A stretch of DNA of 12,985 nucleotides from Acidobacteriota bacterium. Lineage in GTDB: Bacteria; Acidobacteriota; Vicinamibacteria; Vicinamibacterales; UBA2999. Numbering within the stretch: position 1 is the stretch's first letter; each line of letters starts with the position of its first letter. This document shows positions 6,587-12,985 of this stretch, one piece after another. The stretch lies in assembly GCA_947465645.1 (NCBI GenBank), contig CANIBQ010000119.1:1-12985 (forward strand). The letters run 5' to 3'. The position numbers and the translations under genes are program-made. The notes beneath the pieces were generated by a model. The model made no database searches, was not told where the DNA came from, and saw nothing but the letters and a program-made list of their open reading frames with translations.

Positions 6587-9500
6587 GTGAGACGTCACAT
6601 ACACACCGTGTTCGCTATCGTCGTGCTCCTCGCCGGCCTCGCATCGGCTGCGATAGCCCAAGGGACGACCGGGAGCATCTCCGGTCTCGTCGTCGACCAA
6701 TCCAAGAGCGTTCTTCCCGGCGTCACGGTGGAAGTCCGGAACGTAGACACCGGTGTCGTGCGGTCGCTGGTCACCGACGATAGCGGCCGCTACCGCGCGC
6801 TCAATCTGTCACCCGGGCGCTATCGCGTGCACGCGGAGTTGAGCGGGTTTCAGGTGGTCGAGACCGCGGATATCGTGGTGCAGATCGGCAGCGACGTGCC
6901 GGTGGACCTGACGCTGGGCGTCGGCCAGTTAAATGAGTCGATCACGGTGACCGGCCAGGCCGCGCTGGTCGATCTCAGTTCCGCCGTCGTCGGCGGCGTC
7001 GTCACCACACAACAGATCGCGGAGCTGCCGCTCAACGGCCGCAGCTTCATGCAGCTCGCGACGCTGCAGCCCGGCGTGACCGTCAGCCGATCGACCGGCC
7101 GTGACTTCACGGGCGGGTTCGGCGGCACCCAGATTTCGATCGCCGGGGCGCGGCCCGAGCAGACCGGGTATCTCCTTGAAGGCACCAACATCGGTGACAT
7201 CGCCGACAAGGCGCCGTCGAGTGTCGCCGGCGTCCTGCTTGGCGTTGACACCGTGCAGGAGTTCAGCGTCCAGACGCACGGTTACAGCGCCGAGTTCGGC
7301 CGCGCGGCGGGCGGCATCATCAGCGCGGTCACCAAGTCGGGTACCAACCGGTTCCGCGGCACGGTGTTCGAATTCCTGCGCAACAGCGCGTTCGACTCGC
7401 CTGCCTACTTTGATGACAACGAGGAACCGCCACCCTTCCAGCGCAACCAGTTCGGCGGCACGCTGGGTGGCCCGATTCTCCGCAACAAGCTGTTCTTCTT
7501 CGGCAGCTACGAAGGCCTGCGTGAGCGGCTGGGCACCACTCGATTCGCGCGGCTGCCAAACGCCGACGCGCACCGCGGACTCCTGCCCGCTCCCGGCGGC
7601 GGGCTGCGCTTTGTCGGCGTCCATCCGACGATGCAGCCGTACTTCGATGCGTTGTACCCGATTCCGACCGGCCACGATTTCGGCGACGGCACCGCGGAAT
7701 TCGCCTATGCGCCGACCGAGCCCACCAACGAGAACTTCGTCGTCGGCAAGATCGACTGGAACGCGACGCAGAACAACAATTTCCTCGTCCGCGTATCCAG
7801 CGACAAGTCCGACAACCAGATCTGGGTGAACGGCGGCGGCCCGGATTCGACCGACATCACGCGCACCGATACACGCTACGTCACGAGCCAATGGCAGCGC
7901 CTCCTCGGGAGCCGTCTCCTCAACGAGCTCCGCGTCGCGTCCAATCGCACCGGACGCGATATCACGCCGACCAACCTCGTGGACATTCCACGCAGCCTGT
8001 ATTTCGCCAACGAGCCGTACTTCGGCTACATCGAAGTGCCCGGGCTCCTGGCCACCGTCGGCAACCCCGATGACGCGGCGGAGTACGTTCAGAACCTCTA
8101 CCAGGTGTCCGACACCTTCACCGCGAATCTCGGCAAGCACACGTGGAAGGCCGGGTTCGACTTCCAGCGCTACCACTTCGACGGCTTCTCTGAATCGCGG
8201 CGGGGCGGCGCGTTCCGCTTCAGGACGCTCGAAGAGATGATGCGGCTGAACCGCAGCGCCACGGCGCAGGCGGATCGGTTTACCGGCGTGCTGCCCGGTA
8301 CCGACACCAACCGGCACATGCGGCAGAACTACACGGCGCTGTTCGTGCACGACGATTTCCGCATGTCGGATCGTCTCAGCTTCAGTCTCGGCGCCCGCTA
8401 TGAGTTCGTGACGACGCCGTACGAGCTCGATGGCAAGGTCGCCGGCCTGCTCAGGCTCGAGGATCTCGAGTCAGGTCCGCTCGGCGTCACCAAGGGCTCG
8501 CCGATGTTCGACAACCCGTCGAAAGGCATGGGCTTCGCTCCGCGCCTCGGCATGTCGTGGAGTCCATTCGCCGACAACAAGACGACCATCCGCGGCGGCA
8601 CCGGGATTTTCTATCAGCCGCTGACCGTGTCGTTCTATCGCGGCACGACGTTCCGCGAATACCCGTTCTTCGCTGGCGTCGATATCCGCCAGCCGGCGGC
8701 GTTTGGCCCGGCGATGGCCCAACTGCTTGCCAGCCCGACCGTCAGCGCCTCGGTGCAGAAGCGATCCGAGTTCATCTACTACGACACCAAGCAGCCCTAC
8801 AGCCTGCAGTGGCACCTCAATTCCCAGCACGAACTGGGCGGGAATTTTGTCGCCGAGGTGGGCTACATGGGATCGCGCGGGCAGAACCTGCCGTTCTACG
8901 GCGATCCGAACACCACGCCGTCGGAGTACGTCAACGGCGTCAAGGTGATAACCCCCGGTGCGCAGCTGCGCTATCCGAGCTGGGGCCGCATCAGAACGCG
9001 GACCACGGGCGCCGAGTCGGCTTATCACGGCATGACGCTCAGTCTTCAGAGACGGCTCGCGCAGGGATTGCAGTTCCAGGGCAACTACACGTATTCGCGT
9101 TCGATCGACACCTGGTCCGGCGGTCTTCAGGGCAGCAGCGACTTCGTCGGCGCCGCCGGCAGCGCCGTTGACTGGTGGGACATCGAGTTCGAGCGCGGCC
9201 GATCGTCATTCGACGTCCCGCACAACTTCGTGTTCAACGCGGTCTATGTGTTGCCATTCGGACAGAACCTGTCGGGCGTGAAGGGCGCGCTGTTGAAGGG
9301 GTGGCAGTTCTCCGGCATCGCGTCGGTCTCGAGCGGCATGCCGTTCCATCCGCGCATCGGGTTCGACCGCGCAGGCGATCGGCAGAGCGACACCGACATG
9401 CAGCGTCCGAGCTGGGCGCCGGGCCGTAGCGCCGACGACGCGATCAAGGGCAACGTCGATGAGTGGTTCGATGCGACCGCCTTTGTGCTGCCGGCGGCAG

Positions 9501-9769
9501 GCATGTTCGGCGACGTGCGGCGCAACTCGCTGCGCGGCCCGAATCTCCGCGTGGTCGACTTCTCGACTTTCAAGAATCAGCAGGCCGGGGCAGTGATGAT
9601 GCAGTTCCGGGTCGAGGTGTTCAACCTCTTCAATCGGGCCAACTTCGCTTCGCCCAGCAACCCGGTGCTCTTCAATCCGGGCGGGACGCGGATCCCCGGG
9701 GCCGGCAGGATCACCGAGCTGGCCACGCCGGCGCGGCAGGTTCAACTCGGGATCAAGCTGCTGTTCTGA
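6587..9769 (+). CDS. TonB-dependent receptor with carboxypeptidase-regulatory-like domain (TBDR2), complete
   Basis: 1060 residues from GTG 6587, the only complete receptor here. Signal peptide MRRHIHTVFAIVVLLAGLAS... probably ends at AIA|Q (residue 24). Residues 29-110 are a CarboxypepD_reg beta-sandwich (GSISGLVVDQSKSVLPGVTV, GRYRALNLSPGRYRVHAELSGF). Residues about 115-255 are the plug (NESITVTGQAALVDL, LPLNGRSFMQLATLQPGV, GGIISAVTKSGTNRF). The rest is a large Oar-like beta-barrel (LGGPILRNKLFFFGSYEGLRE near 300) ending QLGIKLLF with the C-terminal Phe expected for BAM-assembled barrels. It is the closer paralogue of TBDR3. No SusD, sigma/anti-sigma pair or TonB gene is adjacent, so substrate and control are unknown; such acidobacterial receptors are often assumed to take up plant- or polymer-derived compounds. 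It converges on TBDR3 across a repeat-filled gap. Confidence 0.95.
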   Translation: MRRHIHTVFAIVVLLAGLASAAIAQGTTGSISGLVVDQSKSVLPGVTVEVRNVDTGVVRSLVTDDSGRYRALNLSPGRYRVHAELSGFQVVETADIVVQIGSDVPVDLTLGVGQLNESITVTGQAALVDLSSAVVGGVVTTQQIAELPLNGRSFMQLATLQPGVTVSRSTGRDFTGGFGGTQISIAGARPEQTGYLLEGTNIGDIADKAPSSVAGVLLGVDTVQEFSVQTHGYSAEFGRAAGGIISAVTKSGTNRFRGTVFEFLRNSAFDSPAYFDDNEEPPPFQRNQFGGTLGGPILRNKLFFFGSYEGLRERLGTTRFARLPNADAHRGLLPAPGGGLRFVGVHPTMQPYFDALYPIPTGHDFGDGTAEFAYAPTEPTNENFVVGKIDWNATQNNNFLVRVSSDKSDNQIWVNGGGPDSTDITRTDTRYVTSQWQRLLGSRLLNELRVASNRTGRDITPTNLVDIPRSLYFANEPYFGYIEVPGLLATVGNPDDAAEYVQNLYQVSDTFTANLGKHTWKAGFDFQRYHFDGFSESRRGGAFRFRTLEEMMRLNRSATAQADRFTGVLPGTDTNRHMRQNYTALFVHDDFRMSDRLSFSLGARYEFVTTPYELDGKVAGLLRLEDLESGPLGVTKGSPMFDNPSKGMGFAPRLGMSWSPFADNKTTIRGGTGIFYQPLTVSFYRGTTFREYPFFAGVDIRQPAAFGPAMAQLLASPTVSASVQKRSEFIYYDTKQPYSLQWHLNSQHELGGNFVAEVGYMGSRGQNLPFYGDPNTTPSEYVNGVKVITPGAQLRYPSWGRIRTRTTGAESAYHGMTLSLQRRLAQGLQFQGNYTYSRSIDTWSGGLQGSSDFVGAAGSAVDWWDIEFERGRSSFDVPHNFVFNAVYVLPFGQNLSGVKGALLKGWQFSGIASVSSGMPFHPRIGFDRAGDRQSDTDMQRPSWAPGRSADDAIKGNVDEWFDATAFVLPAAGMFGDVRRNSLRGPNLRVVDFSTFKNQQAGAVMMQFRVEVFNLFNRANFASPSNPVLFNPGGTRIPGAGRITELATPARQVQLGIKLLF

Positions 9770-9775
9770 GACGGG

Positions 9776-9848
9776 AGTCGGTTGTCAGTTGTCGGTTGTC
9801 AGAACGGATCGAGCTAGCTCGTTGCCTTCCGACAACTGACAACCGACT
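9776..9848. terminator. 20-bp perfect inverted repeat between convergent receptors, possible bidirectional terminator
   Basis: The arms at 9776-9795 and 9829-9848 are perfect reverse complements over 20 bp (AGTCGGTTGTCAGTTGTCGG on the left). The 33-nt loop contains a perfect 12-bp palindrome, CGAGCTAGCTCG (9810-9821). The position between two convergent stop codons suits a transcription barrier for both genes. There is no T-run after either arm, so intrinsic termination is not proven. Confidence 0.6.
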
Positions 9849-9879
9849 ACTGACAACCGACAACTGGCAACTGACAACC
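9780..9879. repeat. Heptanucleotide repeats GACAACY in both orientations
   Basis: Three RGTTGTC heptads (9780-9800) face seven GACAACY-type heptads (9831-9879: GACAACT, GACAACC, GACTACT, GACAACC, GACAACT, GGCAACT, GACAACC; two carry one substitution). The central non-repeat part is 9801-9830. This resembles the short tandemly repeated heptamers known from cyanobacteria and other genomes. It fills almost all of the 113 bp between the two stop codons and encodes nothing. Confidence 0.85.
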
Positions 9880-9882
9880 GGA

Positions 9883-12840
9883 TTAGAACACCCAGCGGAC
9901 GCCGAGCTGCATCTGCCGCGCGGACGTGCGTGTCGTGCTGATACGCCCGGCCGTCGGATTGGGCCGCTCGTCGATAAAGGCGACCATGTCGGGCGTGCCG
10001 AAGTTCGTGCGGTTGAACAGATTGAACGTCTCGAGCCGTAATTGGACGCGGCTGCTCCCGACCGGGACGTTCTTGAAGATCGACAGATCGACCGTGGCGA
10101 GTCCCGGCGAACGCACCGTGCCGCGCCCGAGGTTGCCGAAGTAGCCGATGCGCGCCGGGGTGAACTGCGAGATGTCGTACCAGCGAGTCGGGTCCCCCGT
10201 CACCGGGTTGTTGTTTCCGCCGGGAACCATGTCGGGCCTCAAGCTCTCGGTGTCGCCGAAGCGCTGAATCTGAGCGGCGCTGATCTGCTCGACCGACAGC
10301 GCGTAGCCATCGGTCAACGACACGATGGTGTTGAGCTGCCACCCGCTCGCGAGGGCGCGTGCGACGCCGGTGAGGTTGTCGCCGAAGGGCAGCTGGTACG
10401 ACGCGTTGGCCGAAAACACTTTCGGAATGTCGTAGGCCGCCGGTCCCTTCTTCAGGTGCATGTCATACGCATACATGCCGCGCTGGCCCTGCGGCAGCTC
10501 GTCGCCGTTCTGCGTCACACCGGATCCCTCGTCGATGGTCTTCGAATAGGTGAAGGACGCGCCCATTTGGAGGCCGGCGCCGAGGCGGCGCTGCAGCGCC
10601 ACCGAGCCGCCCTGATACCAGAGGTCGGCGTTGGCGTACTGAATGCGCATCTCGCCGAAGTTCGGGTTGATGAGTGTGCTGTTGGCCGGGAAGAACTTGT
10701 CGCCCGCCGGCTGCGCCGGCCACCCTTCCCAGCGGTTGATGTTTGCCAGCGACTGCTGCCAGAGGTTGTATCCGCGCGTCCCCGTGTAGTCGAGCGACAC
10801 CACCCAGTTCGTCCCGATCTGCCGCTGCCCCGTGAGGCTCCAGCGGTAGTAGGTCGTCTGGTCGAGGTCGTACTGCATGGTCCGGATGTTCGGTCGCGCG
10901 GCCGCACGCGCGAGCTGCGTGGTAAAAGCGTTGGGGAAGTTGATCCCGGTGCCGTCGATGCGGCCGACCAGGGTGAAGGGCGGCAGCTCCTGGAGCGACG
11001 TCCGGATGTTGTACAGCATCGGGTGCTCGTAGAAGATGCCGAAGCCGCCGCGAATCGACATCCGGCCCTCCTGCGGCGCCCACACCATGCCGATGCGGGG
11101 GCTGAACGACTTCTTCGTCGGGTTCTTGAAGAGCGGCCCGATCGTCACCTGCGGATCGGTGAAGTTGCGCAGGTTCGACGACTTGCCGTCGACTTCGTTC
11201 GGGACCGACGCAAACTCGTAGCGCAGGCCCATGTTGACGGTGATGTTGCTGCGCACCTGCCAGTTGTCCTGGAAGTAGACCCCAGCGAGATGCTGGCGCA
11301 GATCCCGCGTCGGGTCGTCGCCGCCGGGCAGCATCACCTCAAACCGTCGAGGATTGGCGAGCAGCAGGTTCTCAATGTCGCGGAACTCGTAGATGCCGTT
11401 GCATCCGCGGGTGCAGGAGAAGACGTCGTAGCGGTAATAGGTCCACTCACCGCCGGCGCGATACGAGTGATTGCCCTTGATGAGGGAGTAGCTCTCTTTC
11501 AACGAGTACGCCCGCTGCCGCCAGGTCGAGGGGTCGACACGGAAGCCGACGGAGGTCAGCACCCCCGGGACGTCAATCTGCCCCATGCGCACGCGGTCGG
11601 GGCGGAACTGCAGCCCGCTCCAATCGCGCGTGCTGAGCGGCAGATCGCCCTCCGGCTGCGTATCGCTATAGCCGAAGTGCAGCTCGCTGAGCGATGACGC
11701 CGTCAGCACGTCGGTCCACTTCGTGCCGAGCACGTGCTTGGTGCTGCGCGTCCCGGCCGAGGCGAAATTGCTGGCCGATCCCTGCGACGTGAGGTCGGCC
11801 ATGATGCCGAAGGGAGAACGCTGGCCGCGGTCGAAGTTGTAGGTCCCCGACAGCGTGTGCTCGTTGGTGACGTGATAGTCGATCTTGCCCAGCGCGAAAT
11901 CGTTGTCGGTGGCCTGGTTCAGAGGCCCGGCGATCAGCACCGTATCGCCGAAATTCTGGACGACCGTGTTGCCGGTGCCCGGCACGGGATACAGGTCGAT
12001 GTACCGCGCGATCGCCGGGTTCACCGCCACGGTGCGGCCGTTCGCGAGCCGCCCCTGCCGCGCATTCGCGCTGGGCACGAGCGCGGTGTCGGTCTTGCCC
12101 TGGTTCTCCCGGAGACCTTCGTAGCTGCCGAAGAAGAACAGCTTGTTCCGCATGACTGGTCCGCCCAGCGAAAACCCGAACTGGTTGCGTTCGAGATCCG
12201 GCTTGGGCCGGTTGAACTGCTTGTCGAAGTAGTTGGGCGCGTCGAGCGCGTCGTTCCGGTAGAACTCGAACACCGAACCGCTGTAGCGATTGGTCCCCGA
12301 CTTGGTGACCGCGCTGACGATCCCGCCGGCGGCGCTGCGGTACTCGGCCGAATAGTTGTTGGTGACGATCTGGATTTCCTGCACCGTCTCGGCTCCGGCG
12401 TACGCACCCGAGGCGCCCTGCGCGTTGCCGGAGAGGTCGGCGTTGGAGACACCGTCCATCAGGTACAGGTTCTGCGTGCCGCGTGCGCCCGCGACCGTGA
12501 ACTTGTCGCCCATGCCGCCGAAGACGCCCTGCGAGCCGGAGCTCGGGATCTTCACCACGCCGGGCTGCAGAAATGTCAACTGCGTGAGGTCCCGATTGAC
12601 GAGCGGCAGGTCCTCGACGCTCTTGGCATCGATGAGATTCGAGACGGTCGCCGAGGTCGTCTCGACGAGCGGTGCATCGCCGGTGACGATGAGCGCCTGC
12701 TCCAGCCCGGCGACGCCGAGCGTCAGGTCGATCACGACCGTGCGTCCGAGGCCGAGCGTGATGCCCGTCCGCGCCGCGTTGCGGAAGCCGGACAAGGTCC
12801 CTGCCACTTCGTAGGTCCCGACCTGAAGATTGGGCGCGGT
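9883..12840 (-). pseudogene. TonB-dependent receptor (TBDR3), 5' end removed by IS30-family insertion
   Basis: 985 residues of receptor sequence with no internal stop or frameshift. It starts abruptly at TAPNLQVGTYEV, deep in the CarboxypepD_reg domain. Aligned by eye with TBDR2 (NLSPGRYRV at residue 73), about 70 residues are missing: the signal peptide and most of the first domain. The rest is intact: plug (LIVTGDAPLVET, LPLVNRDLTQLTFLQPGV, GGIVSAVTKSGTNRY), an Oar-like barrel (LGGPVMRNKLFFFGSYEGLRE), a CTRGC loop that may be a disulfide, and the terminus QLGVRWVF. The frame runs on to a TTG at 12861, but those 7 codons (LRRRLEP) come from the insertion-sequence end and are not a signal peptide. 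Without export signal and native promoter the remnant is probably non-functional. The lack of further decay suggests the insertion is recent. Alternatively the break could be an assembly join at a repeated IS. Confidence 0.85.
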
Positions 12841-12869
12841 GGGTTCAAGCCGTCGACGCAACGCGATGA

Positions 12870-12886
12870 ATGATCGGAGGGATCAT
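12870..12886 (+). promoter_or_regulatory. Transposase ribosome-binding site in a small hairpin
   Basis: GGAGG (12876-12880) lies 4 nt before the ATG at 12885. It is the exact 5-nt loop of a 6-bp inverted repeat, ATGATC (12870-12875) and GATCAT (12881-12886); the first two bases of the start codon are in the 3' arm. Such a fold could modulate transposase translation; this is inference. Confidence 0.55.
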
Positions 12887-12985
12887 GCAAAGCGTGCGAC
12901 GATCGCGGATGAGTGCAAGCGACAAGGCAGCGATTTGGGATCGATGGAGTCGCGGGGAATCGCTGAGTGCGATCGGTCGAGCTAT
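12885..12985 (+). CDS. IS30-family transposase, N-terminal fragment (3' partial)
   Basis: 33 codons and two bases before the window ends: MQSVRRSRMSAS, then DKAAIWDRWSRGESLSAIGRA. The latter part matches the N-terminal helix-turn-helix pattern of IS30-family transposases (...W.RWK.GESL.EIGRALGK...). The family usually runs to 320-400 residues with a C-terminal DDE catalytic domain, none of which is visible, so the catalytic state is unknown. The start is supported by GGAGG 4 nt upstream. Reading direction is away from the receptor it interrupts. It could be another helix-turn-helix transposase, but the IS30-like end next to it favours IS30. Confidence 0.72.
   Translation, partial: MQSVRRSRMSASDKAAIWDRWSRGESLSAIGRA

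Larger units (their letters stand above)
12841..12985 (+). mobile_element. Left end of an IS30-family insertion sequence, partial
   Basis: The element begins about 12840/12841, where receptor similarity stops. Its end reads GGGTTCAAGCCGTCGACGCAAC, here summarised as TTCAA, 7 nt, ACGCAAC (12844-12862). From memory, the IS30 end has the same TTCAA-N7-ACGCAAC arrangement. A transposase start with Shine-Dalgarno follows. The right end, target duplication and the rest of the receptor lie beyond the window. Confidence 0.72.

Noticed and set aside
6929..8350. Long open frame of about 473 codons antisense to TBDR2
   Set aside because: It lies inside a clear receptor gene, is rich in Arg/Ala/Val/Glu as expected for a shadow frame of GC-rich DNA, and shows no domain or start signal.
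9780..9879. CRISPR array
   Set aside because: The repeat unit is 7 bp with no unique spacers, both orientations occur and no cas gene is near.
10042..11697. Open frame of about 551 codons (+ strand) antisense to TBDR3, and another at 11734-12873
   Set aside because: Both are complementary to recognisable receptor sequence and have shadow-frame composition; no motif seen.
6587..12840. A SusC/SusD polysaccharide-utilisation locus
   Set aside because: No SusD-like lipoprotein, glycoside hydrolase or polysaccharide lyase is present beside the receptors.
12841..12861. TTG at 12861 as a native start of TBDR3
   Set aside because: The added codons come from the insertion-sequence end, give no signal peptide and have no ribosome-binding site.

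Overview
The window looks like chromosomal DNA from a GC-rich Gram-negative soil or sediment bacterium, most plausibly an acidobacterium of the Vicinamibacteria type. The support is three large TonB-dependent receptors that carry N-terminal carboxypeptidase-regulatory-like domains, secreted proteins typical of that group (a CxxCH protein fused to a PHM-like domain, a heavy-metal-binding-domain protein, a dienelactone-hydrolase-like protein), and high GC. The taxonomic call is inference. No rRNA, tRNA, CRISPR array or phage gene was seen.

Layout: (1) 1-2853, + strand, 3' part of a TonB-dependent receptor (TBDR1) whose start lies outside the window. (2) 2857-2923, a pair of inverted REP-like palindromes. 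(3) 2928-4442, - strand, a secreted dienelactone-hydrolase-like protein with a partial internal domain duplication. (4) 4490-5596, + strand, a secreted CxxCH protein with a copper-monooxygenase-like C-terminal region that has lost its copper ligands. (5) 5600-6553, - strand, a secreted metal-binding protein with two matched His repeats. (6) 6587-9769, + strand, a complete receptor (TBDR2). (7) 9776-9879, a 20-bp inverted repeat and heptanucleotide repeats. (8) 9883-12840, - strand, a third receptor (TBDR3) lacking its signal peptide and most of its first domain. (9) 12841-12985, the left end of an IS30-family insertion sequence and the first 33 codons of its transposase, read outward to the right.

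Every gene is on the opposite strand to its neighbours, so there is no operon here and each gene needs its own promoter. All products except the transposase are expected to be exported. The receptors sit in the outer membrane and would import an unknown ligand. The three middle genes encode periplasmic or extracytoplasmic proteins, two of which look built around heme or metal. A shared metal- or redox-related role is possible but not shown by the sequence.

The most interesting observations are the REP-like pair whose stems differ only by compensatory changes, the heptad and long-hairpin intergenic region between two convergent receptors, the exact H-x12-H-x-H-P repeat in the metal-binding protein, the ligand-free PHM-like region fused to a c-heme domain, possible leaderless and mutually exclusive divergent promoters, and the IS30 insertion that beheads TBDR3. 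I did not find a clear new defence or mobile system.
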